From Thermoanaerobaculia bacterium (GTDB lineage: Bacteria > Acidobacteriota > Thermoanaerobaculia > Multivoradales > JAIOJS01): a DNA stretch of 39,193 bases. This document shows positions 24,134 to 32,228 of the stretch, piece after piece; the first letter of the stretch is position 1; every line of letters starts with the position of its first letter. A program made the position numbers and the translations under genes. The stretch lies in NCBI GenBank assembly GCA_019911795.1, contig JAIOJS010000440.1, forward strand, positions 1 to 39,193. The letters are read 5' to 3'. The notes under the pieces were generated by a model that ran no database searches, had not been told where the DNA came from, and saw nothing but the letters and a program-made list of their open reading frames with translations.

Positions 24134-25276
24134 ATGAGCATCAAGACTCTTGGATCCTTCGTACTCGTCGCAGTTCCGCTGCTGCTACCTCAGCTCGCCC
24201 AGGCGCAGACCCCCTTCATCCTCGATGACTTCGAGAATCATGTCGTCGGGCAGCCTCCCGGTTTCCCCCAAGAGGGAAGTCGACTCGACTTCGGTGCGGG
24301 AGTGTTGACCGTCGTAGATACCCTCGGCAGCCAGAGACTTCAAAGCGTCGACAACCATCCGGACAGTGGCTTTGCTCACCAGTGGGTTGCTTCCAGTTCC
24401 TCCCAATCCTTTGTGTTGACCTATGACTTCAGGATCGAGTCCTCGACGACCACTAGCAACTCTCCCATCGCCGATCAGGACCTTCGGGGAAATACCGCCG
24501 GCTCGACCACGGCCGTCGTGCTCCAATGGCTTGGCAACGGAGATGTCGACGTCACTACCGCCGGACTCAGCACCACCGTGGCGACTTGGACACCGCAAAC
24601 GACCTACTCCGTCCGTCTCGGGCTCGACTGCTCGTCGGACACCTTTGACGTGAGCGTCAACGGAACGATGTTCTATTCTGGCCAATCTCTTGGGGCGGAT
24701 TGTCTTACCTTTCACAGCGCCCGACACGCGAGCTACTTTGAAGCCATCGTCACGACCACCATCGACGATGTGACGGTGGCCCCCGAGACTCCCCCGCTCT
24801 TCGCCGATGGTTTCGAATCGGGAGATCTCACCGCATGGGGAGGGCCCCCAAGCCCTCCCGGCGACTCTTGCGCGACCGCACCTTCGATCATGGCTGGAGG
24901 CACCCTCATCGGGGATCTTGCCCAGTATGGAGCCAGTACGGTCTCCGATAGCTGTGGCACGGGAAACACCATCGATGCCTGGTACACCTACGTGGCGCCC
25001 TGCACCGGCACCACAGAAGTGACGACATGCCATCCGGGAACCACGTTCGATTCGATCCTCTCGGTGTGGGACAACTGCCCAGCCACGAACGAGGTAGCTT
25101 GCAATGATGACGACGTGATGGCGCCGCCAGAGTGTGGCCTCGCGGGACTCAATCGGAAGTCGACCGCGGTCTATGCCGTCACGGCAGGATCCACGTACTA
25201 CTTCCGTGTCAGCGCCTTTGGCAACCCGCCAGGCAATCCCTCGAATTTCGAACTCTCAGTGACCTGCACACCGTAG
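24134..25276 (+). CDS. two-domain secreted protein with internal DGFESG motif
   Basis: A 380-residue exported protein; the signal peptide ends at PQLAQAQ. Residues 28-218 form a beta-sandwich that starts FILDDFENHVVGQPPGF and includes VRLGLDCSSDTFDVSVNG, resembling carbohydrate-binding/LamG-like modules. LFADGFESGDLTAW follows. A second domain begins at once (DSCATAPSIMAGGTLIGDL, IDAWYTYVAPCTG, ACNDDD, YYFRVSAFGNPPGNPSNFEL), typical of the PPC-like C-terminal domains of secreted bacterial proteins. The DGFESG motif is therefore internal here. The ATG at 24134 has AGGAG seven bases upstream; the track start at 23828 lies inside the terminator T run and is wrong. Confidence 0.83.
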   Translation: MSIKTLGSFVLVAVPLLLPQLAQAQTPFILDDFENHVVGQPPGFPQEGSRLDFGAGVLTVVDTLGSQRLQSVDNHPDSGFAHQWVASSSSQSFVLTYDFRIESSTTTSNSPIADQDLRGNTAGSTTAVVLQWLGNGDVDVTTAGLSTTVATWTPQTTYSVRLGLDCSSDTFDVSVNGTMFYSGQSLGADCLTFHSARHASYFEAIVTTTIDDVTVAPETPPLFADGFESGDLTAWGGPPSPPGDSCATAPSIMAGGTLIGDLAQYGASTVSDSCGTGNTIDAWYTYVAPCTGTTEVTTCHPGTTFDSILSVWDNCPATNEVACNDDDVMAPPECGLAGLNRKSTAVYAVTAGSTYYFRVSAFGNPPGNPSNFELSVTCTP

Positions 25277-25377
25277 CGCAGCCTGCCGTCACCGACTTCG
25301 GCGGATCCCCTGACGGAAGCTGGAGACGGAAGCTAGAGAAGCGAAGCGTCGGCCTTGAAGGACCCCGTAGACTACGA

Positions 25378-25638
25378 CAGCAAGTAAACGTGGAACACGC
25401 CTGCCACCACTGTGTCACCGCCCACACCGGGATCGCCAAGAGCATGGGCGTGAACGACGAACTGACGGAAGCACTACGCAACGAAGCGCCACTGCCAAGC
25501 GCGCGCGCACCTGGAAGCACTGCGCAGCTTCACCCTCGACGTCGTCCGTGGCCGAGCACGGTGTCAAAGTGTCCAAGGCGTTTTACATGGGCCTGGGCGC
25601 GAATGCGGCGCTACAAACCGTGTTCGGCGCCCTGCAGG
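25378..25638 (+). pseudogene. carboxymuconolactone decarboxylase/AhpD-like remnant
   Basis: The fragment VEHACHHCVTAHTGIAKSMG carries the AhpD-type CxxC...H centre, followed by VNDELTEALRNEAPLP. The rest of the domain appears in other frames: HLEALRSFTLDVVRGR, then AEHGVKVSKAFYMGLG and AALQTVFGAL. Two frame changes and a missing N terminus make it a pseudogene. The family are peroxidase- or decarboxylase-like enzymes that use the cysteine pair. It runs directly into the DoxX remnant. Confidence 0.78.
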
Positions 25639-25878
25639 TTCTGCTGGGACTGCTGTTGGTCACCGGGCTGTTCCGCCGAATCGCGTATCCGTGCAGACTT
25701 TGTCGCTGCCGCTACGGCTCGAGGTGTCTGGAAATCGATTGTCGACCCATGGGGCTGGTTCCTCGAGGGAAGCAATGTCCTGCTCTATCCTTCGTTGATC
25801 GTCCTCGCCGCGGCGCTGGTGCTGCAGACGTTCCAGGAAGAGGACCCACTCTCCCTCGACGGTAGGCGAAACCACTGA
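25636..25878 (+). pseudogene. DoxX-family membrane protein remnant
   Basis: VLLGLLLVTGLFRRIAYP is a DoxX-like helix and loop in one frame. VQTLSLPLRL follows in a second frame, then VWKSIVDPWGWFLEGSNVLL and LIVLAAALVLQTFQEEDPLSLD in a third. The first helix is missing, apparently deleted at the junction with the preceding CMD remnant. The single long ORF in the track (25132-25878) is a chance union of pieces. CMD and DoxX genes are often neighbours, which supports one decayed pair. Confidence 0.75.
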
Positions 25879-25914
25879 CCTCGGACTTCCCCACTGCCTC
25901 GTCCCACTCGCCCG

Positions 25915-26316
25915 CTATTCCTCCAGCTGGAGATCGATCCGTTCAACTTGTCCCTCGATCGCAAGCTCGAGTACCGAGTACTCCCAGCGACCGGCACTCT
26001 TCGTCGCTTCGAGGTAGAGGGTTCCCTTGCCGATCGGTCCGTGCAGCGGAATCGCCAAATCCGCATCGCCCGACGGCCCCGAAACGTTGATCGAGCCGGA
26101 GATGAAGAACCCGGGCTCGATCGGCTCGCCAAGTGCTTCGACCACCGCCGAATCCGCTCGCACCGCATCCAGAGCGTTCTTGTAGGCATCGGACTGCTTG
26201 AGGCTGCCCATGACCAGCGCGACGAGGCCCACCACGGCCACCAAACCCACGACGACCATGCCGAGACAACCGAAAACGACCCACTTGACCCAGGGCTTGC
26301 GTACAGTCTCAGTCAT
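25915..26316 (-). CDS. Coa1/Tim21-like membrane protein
   Basis: A 133-residue protein with one N-terminal membrane helix (VVFGCLGMVVVGLVAVVGLVALVMG) and a small domain matching the Coa1/Tim21 family: SGSINVSGPSGDADLAIPLHG followed by GKGTLYLEATKSAGRWEYSVLEL. In mitochondria the family acts in cytochrome oxidase assembly and protein import. In bacteria it is mostly uncharacterised. The ATG at 26316 has GGAGGG upstream. It stands alone, and no respiratory gene is nearby. Confidence 0.8.
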   Translation of the reverse strand: MTETVRKPWVKWVVFGCLGMVVVGLVAVVGLVALVMGSLKQSDAYKNALDAVRADSAVVEALGEPIEPGFFISGSINVSGPSGDADLAIPLHGPIGKGTLYLEATKSAGRWEYSVLELAIEGQVERIDLQLEE

Positions 26317-26791
26317 CTCTCACCCTCCTCTGCAATCATCAGTTCGACCCCGATGTGTGTCGCGTTGTGTGTCTCACCCACTTAGTCGCAGCTCGTTCTT
26401 TCTGGCGACGCTACCGAGCACTCTGCAAATTGGCTCTGTGAAACGGCTGGGGTATCCCCTGGGGGTAGCAATCGCGGTCGCGCAGCCTGACCGTCGTCGG
26501 CCAGTCGTCGGGTCGATGAGTTTTCCATCAGGAGACTCAATGATAGGGCTTGCGCGCACTGCCGACAAGGCTCGCAGGCCATCGGACCACTCGCCGAGCA
26601 AGGAGCATGGAACACCTCATCCCGCCAGCGCGGACGATCAATCCCACCCTGTTCACCCTCGCGGAGTGGCAAAAGCGACGCACTGGAGGGGACTCCTCCG
26701 CGAGGAGAATCGCAAGGCAAGCCAAACTGATGGTCCGAGCGCCTCTCGCCTGGCTGAACGGGTTGCGCGCTTGTGTCGAATCCGGCTCGAG
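26317..26791. other. intergenic region, no supported gene
   Basis: ORFs in several frames lack recognisable content. A plus-strand ATG at 26540 has an AGGAG site and a frame open to 27058, but its translation looks like antisense sequence and runs over the VapC remnant. I see GC-rich hairpins (for example ctcctccgcgaggag near 26694) but no T run. Confidence 0.4.
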
Positions 26792-26997
26792 CTAGGGCCA
26801 GACCTCGAATCCGGCCAGCCGGAAGTGATCGAAGGTGAAGGCGCGCTCAACCCTGAGACTCTTCATGACGGCGAACGAGAGGCAGTCCGTGAAGCTCACC
26901 TTCTGATCCGCGTAGACCTCGAAGAGTCCGAGGGCAACCCTTTCGAGTTCGGCTCCTGGCCTCTCGATTCGCAGGAAACGAGAGGCAAAGAGGGACC
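26792..26997 (-). pseudogene. PIN-domain (VapC-type) toxin, C-terminal fragment
   Basis: Too short for the ORF track. Read on the minus strand, the frame gives RFLRIERPGAELERVALGLF, EVYADQKVSFTDCLSFAVM, then KSLRVERAFTFDHFRLAGFE and VWP before the TAG at 26794. The [ST]FTDC and AFTFDxHF pattern is the C-terminal half of a VapC PIN-domain RNase, with acidic residues of the metal site kept. The N-terminal half and any VapB antitoxin are missing. Confidence 0.75.
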
Positions 26998-27348
26998 GTG
27001 CCCGACCAGCTCGCTACTGAATTCGGCTACGAGATGCGCCCAGACGAGGATCTCCTGAACAGGGTTGGCTACGAGTACTTGAACGAAACCCAGTTCGACA
27101 GTGCCGTCGAAGTCTTCGAGCTGGCGGTGGCACTCAACCCTGAATCCCCAAATGCCTATGACAGCCTCGCTGCTGGGCTGGCGGAGGCAGGTCGAGGAAG
27201 GGAGTCGCTGGCCATGGCCCGAAAGGCTTGTGAACTGGCACGGCAGTCCGAGGATCCTCGGCTAGAGGACTTTCAGAGTCACCTCACGTTTCTGCGAAGA
27301 GAGCTACTACAAGAAAGGATTCGGTCTTCGGCTGAGGAGTCGGACTAG
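26998..27348 (+). pseudogene. TPR-containing C-terminal fragment
   Basis: A 116-residue frame whose core (LNRVGYEYL, SAVEVFELAVALNPESPNAYDSLAAGLAEAGR) is a TPR-like unit of the type found at the C terminus of serine hydrolases and esterases. It opens with a GTG lacking a well-spaced ribosome site and begins abruptly next to the VapC fragment. I take it as the tail of a lost longer gene, but a small intact TPR protein is possible. Confidence 0.5.
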
Positions 27349-27486
27349 GGAGATTTCAGTGTCGGGTGTCGCCACTCTTGTCGGACCTCGGTGGTCACAC
27401 CGCTTGTAGACAACCCATTCCGCGGAGGTCGCCCCGTGGACCAGCGGAGCGGGGACCGCTTGGTGTTGACGGGTTCGCCTACGACC

Positions 27487-28848
27487 TTAAAGGGTGCTCG
27501 ACGACCACTTCGCAGTGTCGCCAGATTCGAAACCATCCTCGAAGAGGAACTGTCGCTCGATCGCTCCAATGTCGCATCGGACAAGGCCATCGCCGTTGCC
27601 GTCCTGGGGACGCGGAAACCCGAGCTGCCGTTGGTCGAAATCCGGAGGTGGACAGCCGGAGGTCGTGCCCATCGGATCGTCGACGGCCGGGCTGTCGATT
27701 CGCAACATATGTGATTGGGTATAGCCTCGATTATAGGCCAACGGCAGTAGCCCGGCATCGGCGACGGAGACCTGATCGACGAGCGGGTCGAGCCCGCACG
27801 TGTTCCCGGGGCTTTCGAGATTGCCTCCTTCGGTGCCCAGTACGGTGCTCGCGCCGCAGCTACCGACCAGGAGGGAGTTTGCGAACTGGATCTTTGGGAA
27901 GTCCTCGCTGTCGTCAATGGTGGTGACGGTCGAGAGGGGATCGGCGACGATGGTCGTCCACTCAATGTCCATGTGACCGAAGTTCGTGATGGCGGTGCCT
28001 TCGTCTGTTGGGCTGTCGCCGGTGACGGTGTTGCCGCTCAAGGTTGTATTGGACAGACTCGCGGGAGGGAACTGGACCAGGTTGACAATCCCTCCGCCGC
28101 TGTTCTCGGCGTGATTCCCGATGATCGCACTATTTCTGACGGTGACGAGGTCCGGCTCGATGCCAGTGGGCGCAAAGAGGATAGCCATCCCTCCACCGCC
28201 AACCGCGCTGTTCCCGGTGATCGTCGAGAACCAGACATCCGTTGCGCAGCCTTCGGTGGCCAATCCTCCGCCGACGGCGACCGGGCCATTGCCGATCAGA
28301 ACCGAGGCGGCGAGAAGAAGGTCCCCGTAGTACTCGCAGCGAATCGCACCGCCGGTATACCCAGCGGCTAGTGAGCCTCCGCCCGTGATGGTCAGGAAGT
28401 ACAGGCTGGTTCTCTCCCAGGTCGTCGTCGGCCGGAGGTCAAAGACTCGTTCGCCGAGAGCGCTGGCGTCGATTGTGACTCCGGTACCACCGCCGATCGT
28501 CACCGTGTCCGTAATGTCCAAGTCGCCGCTTTGGTTGAGGTCCTCGTCAGCGCCGGTGAGGGTCAGTTGTATGTTGTCGGCACCGAAACCGAAGTAGATG
28601 TAGTCCAACCCGGGATTCTGGTTCGCTCGCTCGATCGCACCCCGTAGAGTGCAGTCGCCGATAGCGATATCCGAACAGCCCGTGGTCATCGCGTCGACCT
28701 CGGTGTCGACCACGAACGTGTCGGCGCTGGCGGGGGTTGCCAAAGCCAGAAGAGTCAGAAGAACCCCGGCCAGGGATATCCATCGCCAGGGCCGTCGCAC
28801 GCCCGCCACGTTGAGATGCGTCGTACTGCACCGTGATGTCGCCATCAT
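27487..28848 (-). CDS. secreted beta-helix protein with CSLREA-like start and DGFESG tail
   Basis: A 453-residue protein. The signal peptide (WISLAGVLLTLLALATPASA) is followed by TFVVDTEVDAMTTGCSDIAI, GDCTLRGAIERAN, the CSLREA-type opening of right-handed beta-helix proteins. The body has helix rungs (GGAIRCEYYGDLLLAAS, STITGNSAVGGGGMAI, NSAIIGNHAENSGGGIVN) and the ending typical of choice-of-anchor Q proteins (GYTQSHMLRIDSPAVDD, DFDQRQLGFPRP, CDIGAIE). It finishes LFEDGFESGDTAKWSSSTL. Such proteins are exported and often bind or cut polysaccharide, but no catalytic residue can be named here. The start is uncertain; the ATG pair at 28848 has only a weak ribosome site. Confidence 0.83.
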   Translation of the reverse strand: MMATSRCSTTHLNVAGVRRPWRWISLAGVLLTLLALATPASADTFVVDTEVDAMTTGCSDIAIGDCTLRGAIERANQNPGLDYIYFGFGADNIQLTLTGADEDLNQSGDLDITDTVTIGGGTGVTIDASALGERVFDLRPTTTWERTSLYFLTITGGGSLAAGYTGGAIRCEYYGDLLLAASVLIGNGPVAVGGGLATEGCATDVWFSTITGNSAVGGGGMAILFAPTGIEPDLVTVRNSAIIGNHAENSGGGIVNLVQFPPASLSNTTLSGNTVTGDSPTDEGTAITNFGHMDIEWTTIVADPLSTVTTIDDSEDFPKIQFANSLLVGSCGASTVLGTEGGNLESPGNTCGLDPLVDQVSVADAGLLPLAYNRGYTQSHMLRIDSPAVDDPMGTTSGCPPPDFDQRQLGFPRPQDGNGDGLVRCDIGAIERQFLFEDGFESGDTAKWSSSTL

Positions 28849-29257
28849 GATGCCTGTGAGAAGGCCTTGGTCTCGGTATCCACGACCAGGGTGTCGGGAA
28901 AAGCGAGTTGGGACATGGAGGGAAGGGAACAGAGGATTCCCTTGACGATGGATAGTGCGGACTTCGATGGCTTCACTGAGGGCTCCTACGGATGTGTCTC
29001 ACCACACGATAGAGAAGCTAACTCGCTGGTGGTAGCGCATGTTCATGCTCTGAGCCAAGACTGCCGGGGCCCCTTCCCAACTAGCGCTGGACACCGGCCC
29101 GCATGCGATGGTTGGTAGACTGAGTTCAAGAAGGTGGCTTTCCCACCAGCAAGCACAGTTCCGGCCGAGGCACCCCAGGAAAGGGGACTCAGCCAGCGCT
29201 ATCGGGCAGCGCTATTGATAGCCCCGCCCCTGCGACTCGGGCGCCGGGACCTCCCGA
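28849..29257. other. intergenic region, no supported gene
   Basis: This lies upstream of the beta-helix gene and downstream of the ABC permease, both on the minus strand. A short hairpin, ggtgg-ctttc-ccacc, occurs near 29133. Nothing else stands out. Confidence 0.4.
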
Positions 29258-29947
29258 TCAGATGAAATCCCGCTTCTTGCTTTGAACAGCAAGGATTCCG
29301 ACCAGGGCGGCAGCGGCCAGGAGTACCTGCATTGTCACGATGCCGATCGCGGTTGTGTTCCAGACTGGGACCGGGCCCCAGACGTTGCTGGCGATCGGCT
29401 CCAGAAAAGCGGCCAGCCAAAGATAGGCGGACGTGGCTAGCTCGAAGAACATGATGCCAAGAATCGTTATGCCAAGGGATTGACTCAGCAGGCTTACCCC
29501 CAGGATATAGAGGTAGGCGACGAAGACACCGAGGAACATCATGGTCATCAGGGGAACGGCTCCCAATGGCAGCAGAGGGAGACCGAAGGCGAACCCGAAG
29601 GCCGAACCGGTCGTCACGAGCCAGAGTAGGCCGAACACCGGAACGTTGAAGAGTAGCTTCGCCAGAGTGAACTCCCTGACCGTCAGTGGCAGACTCATGA
29701 TGAATGGCTGTGTCGATTTCGCCTTCTCGAACACGTTCGACTGAATCAACAGGACGACCCCCAGGGTACCGACGGGAGTGATCAGCAGCGTAAAGCCGAT
29801 GTTCAGTAGGGCCCGGTCTGGAATGCGGCCATAAAGGACGGCAACCAAGGCGATGGTGGCGAGACTCACGCCGTAGAAGATCAGGATAAGCTTGCGCCAG
29901 ATAAGGAGATCCTTCCTGACGAGTTGGGGGATGATTGTATGGGTCAT
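29258..29947 (-). CDS. ABC transporter permease (ABC-2 type)
   Basis: A 229-residue membrane protein with about six helices (for example LILIFYGVSLATIALVAVLY, IGFTLLITPVGTLGVVLLIQ, VLLAAAALVGILAVQS), matching ABC-2 permeases of the Ytr/Bcr type. Its ATG at 29947 overlaps the stop of the ATPase gene in ATGA, so the track start at 30190 is wrong. With the ATPase and GntR regulator it forms a three-gene operon of the YtrA class, often induced by cell-envelope stress. The substrate is unknown. Confidence 0.85.
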   Translation of the reverse strand: MTHTIIPQLVRKDLLIWRKLILIFYGVSLATIALVAVLYGRIPDRALLNIGFTLLITPVGTLGVVLLIQSNVFEKAKSTQPFIMSLPLTVREFTLAKLLFNVPVFGLLWLVTTGSAFGFAFGLPLLPLGAVPLMTMMFLGVFVAYLYILGVSLLSQSLGITILGIMFFELATSAYLWLAAFLEPIASNVWGPVPVWNTTAIGIVTMQVLLAAAALVGILAVQSKKRDFI

Positions 29948-30858
29948 GACGCAAACTCCTCTCGGGCGGCTCTCTTGGCATGGTGAACGTTGCTTAGAAA
30001 GATCTCTTCCAGCGTGAGCGCTTCGACGTCGTCCAAGGACAGACCGGCACAGATGAACTCGCCGGGTATCGCGTCGTTGTAGTCGTTCACGGTCACGGCG
30101 TACAGACTGCCACTCTGCTGCACCTCCCGAATGTTGGGCAGTTCGGGCAGTGGCCGATTGTTCGCGTTGGTCAGGCGGAGTCTGCGCCAACTGTCCAAGA
30201 AGGTCTCCTTGTCCCGAGACTCGACGATGCGGCCGGCGTAGATGAAGGTGATGTAGTCGGAGATCTGCTCGACGTCCAGGGTGTTGTGAGAGGAGAACAG
30301 GATGGAGCGGGTTTCGTCCTCCAGGGCGTTCATCATCTCGTCGAGGACCTCCTTTCTGACCGCCGGATCTAGTCCCGTGGTCGGTTCGTCAAAGACCAGC
30401 AGATTCGGGCGGTGCGCTAGGGCCAGCAACAGGATGGCTTTCACTCGTTGGCCATGAGATAGCCCTCTAACCCTCTGGTCCTTGATGAGGTCGAGGCGTC
30501 GGAGCAAGGTCGCGGCGTAGTCGTCGTCCCAGGAACTGAAGATGGACTTCATGAATTCCATGTGGAAGGCGATCGTCTCACTTTCGTACAAACGCATGTC
30601 CTCGGCGACAAAGCCGATCTCGTACTTTGCCGCGATCTGGTCGGTCGGCATGGAATGGCCCAAGACTTCGACGCGACCACTGTCGGGCCCGACCAGCCCC
30701 ATGATGATGCGCAGAATCGTTGACTTCCCGGCCCCATTGGGCCCCACCAAGCCCATGACGGTGCCTTGATCGAAGGACAGGTCTACGTCCTGCAATTGAA
30801 AATGCGGATAGCGCTTACAGATGCCCTCGCACTGCACGGCGGCTGGGGTTGTACTCAT
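29944..30858 (-). CDS. ABC transporter ATP-binding protein
   Basis: A 304-residue ATPase: Walker A GPNGAGKST near residue 39, Q-loop region near AEDMRLYE, signature LSHGQ (instead of the usual LSGGQ), Walker B LLVFDEP, H-loop SSHN. The first 220 residues are the nucleotide-binding domain. The last 80 form an extra beta-rich tail seen in YtrB-like ATPases. The ATG follows AAGGAGG by seven bases. The regulator gene ends 10 bases upstream and the permease overlaps the stop, so expression is coupled. Confidence 0.9.
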   Translation of the reverse strand: MSTTPAAVQCEGICKRYPHFQLQDVDLSFDQGTVMGLVGPNGAGKSTILRIIMGLVGPDSGRVEVLGHSMPTDQIAAKYEIGFVAEDMRLYESETIAFHMEFMKSIFSSWDDDYAATLLRRLDLIKDQRVRGLSHGQRVKAILLLALAHRPNLLVFDEPTTGLDPAVRKEVLDEMMNALEDETRSILFSSHNTLDVEQISDYITFIYAGRIVESRDKETFLDSWRRLRLTNANNRPLPELPNIREVQQSGSLYAVTVNDYNDAIPGEFICAGLSLDDVEALTLEEIFLSNVHHAKRAAREEFAS

Positions 30859-30868
30859 CGACTCCTCC

Positions 30869-31237
30869 TTATTGTGTGTGTATCTTCAGTAGATCAAGAA
30901 GTTCATCCGCGGAGATTCCCAGGGACTTTGCCAACTTGCCGGCCCGTTCCAGGTGACGCGTCAGTTCCTCGCGCTGCAGGGTCTGCTGGTCCATTTCTCC
31001 ACTCACCCAGCTGCCCTTACCCTGTTGGGTGACGATGACTCCCTCTCGCTCCAGTTCGAGGTAGGCCCGCTTGACGGTGATGACGCTGACCTTGATCTCC
31101 GTCGCCAGTTGCCGGATGGAGGGCAGTGCCGCATTGGGCAGCCAGTCACCCACCGCGATTCGCTGGACAATCTGTTCCATGATCTGCTGGTACATGGGCC
31201 GCTTGTCTCGCTTGGAGAAGACGAAATTCCAGTTCAT
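30869..31237 (-). CDS. GntR-family regulator, YtrA type
   Basis: A 122-residue protein with the GntR winged helix (PMYQQIMEQIVQRIAVGDWL, LPSIRQLATEIKVSVITVKR, YLELEREGVIVTQQGKGSWV) and only a short helical C-terminal part, as in the YtrA subfamily. Such proteins usually repress their own ABC operon. The track begins at a TTG at 31273, but that codon is the probable -35 box. The ATG at 31237 (MNWNFVFSKRDKRPMYQQ) fits the family length. No ribosome site precedes it and a good -10 ends six bases before it, so the message is probably leaderless. Confidence 0.87.
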   Translation of the reverse strand: MNWNFVFSKRDKRPMYQQIMEQIVQRIAVGDWLPNAALPSIRQLATEIKVSVITVKRAYLELEREGVIVTQQGKGSWVSGEMDQQTLQREELTRHLERAGKLAKSLGISADELLDLLKIHTQ

Positions 31238-31273
31238 ATACACAGTATACACAGATGATTGAGAAGAGATCAA
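31238..31273 (-). promoter_or_regulatory. promoter and likely GntR operator
   Basis: Read on the minus strand: TTGATC, 18 bases, TGTGTATACTGTGTATATG. The -35 is at 31273-31268 and TATACT at 31249-31244, extended by TG, so transcription should begin at or next to the ATG at 31237. The direct repeat tatacacag (plus strand) overlaps the -10, as expected for a self-repressing GntR protein. Confidence 0.6.
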
Positions 31274-31477
31274 CCCTCGCCCGAAATGTGCCCTTCAATC
31301 TCTGAAGATCTCCGTAGATGCTGAGTACGGCCCGAAGAGAAGACACTCGACGTGGCGAGAGAAAGAAGGACAAGGAGAAGAACTCCGTCACCGCCGCGGC
31401 GAAACCCGCTGACGTCAGCTTACGGCGAAGGATTCAGGGTCTACGAGCTGGCGGCGACTGCTCGAGTTGCAGGAATC

Positions 31478-31825
31478 TCAGAAATCGAGGTGGAGCCTCA
31501 GCGCGTCGTCTAGGTCGGACACGAGTGCTGGAGTCAACTGGCCCACTCGAGTCCCCACTCTCTCGACGGCGATCGAGCGTACCTGCTCGGCCTGGGCCTT
31601 GGAATCACGAGGAAGACCCGTCTGTTCTGCGGGGAGCATCACCTGAAACGAGTAGAGACGACTCACATTCGAGGTCACTGGAACGACGGTGATGACTCCT
31701 CGGCCGAGTCGGCTCGCGGTCGCATTGGCGCCGTCGTTGCTGACGAGCACGGCTGGGCGCCGCTTGTTGGCTTCGGAGCCACGGACAGGATCCAGGTCGA
31801 CCAGGCGGATCTCGCCTCGCAACAC
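31478..31825 (-). CDS. mazF: MazF/PemK-family toxin, copy 1
   Basis: A 115-residue protein with the MazF fold markers: RGEIRLVDLDPVRGSEANKR, RPAVLVSND, VITVVPVTSN and a C-terminal acidic helix. MazF toxins are ribosome-independent or -dependent endoribonucleases that cut mRNA at short sites. The GTG start directly follows the antitoxin stop (TAG GTG), so the pair is coupled. The protein is almost identical to copy 2 at 38115, with changes only near residues 89-92 and at the last residue. Confidence 0.92.
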   Translation of the reverse strand: MLRGEIRLVDLDPVRGSEANKRRPAVLVSNDGANATASRLGRGVITVVPVTSNVSRLYSFQVMLPAEQTGLPRDSKAQAEQVRSIAVERVGTRVGQLTPALVSDLDDALRLHLDF

Positions 31826-32059
31826 CTAGCCCTTCTCCCCAACGTCGAATCCGTTGCCAGCCACCGACTCCCAGACCTCCGACGATCCCTCCGCTTCCCA
31901 CTCCGCCCAGGCCTGCTCATAGGCTGGCCCAAGCGCGGTCGCCCGAAGCAGGCGAACCGCCTTCTGGAGGACTGCCGACCGAGATGTGGCGCCCATGGTG
32001 CGGCCGTACTCGTCCAAGAAGGCGATGTCCTCGTCGGGTAGGCTGACACTCACTTTCAT
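31826..32059 (-). CDS. mazE: MazE-like ribbon-helix-helix antitoxin, copy 1
   Basis: A 77-residue protein whose N-terminal half is a ribbon-helix-helix domain (MKVSVSLPDEDIAFLDEYGR, then SRSAVLQKAVRLLRATAL). The C-terminal half is acidic and likely wraps the toxin. It lies directly before mazF, stop and start adjacent. The ATG at 32059 has no ribosome site; an inverted repeat and promoter-like boxes lie just upstream. Copy 2 uses GTG at the same position. Confidence 0.88.
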   Translation of the reverse strand: MKVSVSLPDEDIAFLDEYGRTMGATSRSAVLQKAVRLLRATALGPAYEQAWAEWEAEGSSEVWESVAGNGFDVGEKG

Positions 32060-32065
32060 ACTATG

Positions 32066-32095
32066 ATGCTACCGCTATTGATACCAAAGTAGCAA
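32066..32095 (-). promoter_or_regulatory. mazEF promoter with inverted-repeat operator
   Basis: Minus-strand boxes TTGCTA and TAGCAT are 18 bases apart, and TAGCAT ends six bases from the mazE ATG. GCTAC (32068-32072) and GTAGC (32089-32093) form an inverted repeat that spans both boxes. In copy 2 the arms are kept as CTAC (38706-38709) and GTAG (38726-38729). This suits autoregulation and a leaderless message; inferred. Confidence 0.45.
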
Positions 32096-32228
32096 ACCAG
32101 AGCGTAACCCCACAGAAGCTTGCCCGACCGGCGCCCGGGTACCGTGATGCACGTCAAGGAGAGGCTCTCGAGCAGGAGTCGACGGACTATTGGGCGACGG
32201 TAAAAACACTGAGTAGCTTGAGAGCAAA

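Noticed and set aside
25132-25878. Single 248-residue CDS across the CMD-DoxX region
   Set aside because: It starts inside the upstream gene and uses only parts of each domain; the true domains switch frames.
26540-27058. Plus-strand ORF with a good AGGAG site
   Set aside because: The translation looks like antisense sequence, overlaps the VapC remnant and the TPR frame, and has no recognisable feature.
30430-30475. LSHGQ in place of LSGGQ as a sign of an inactive ATPase
   Set aside because: Walker A, Walker B and H-loop are intact and this variant occurs in active YtrB-like ATPases.
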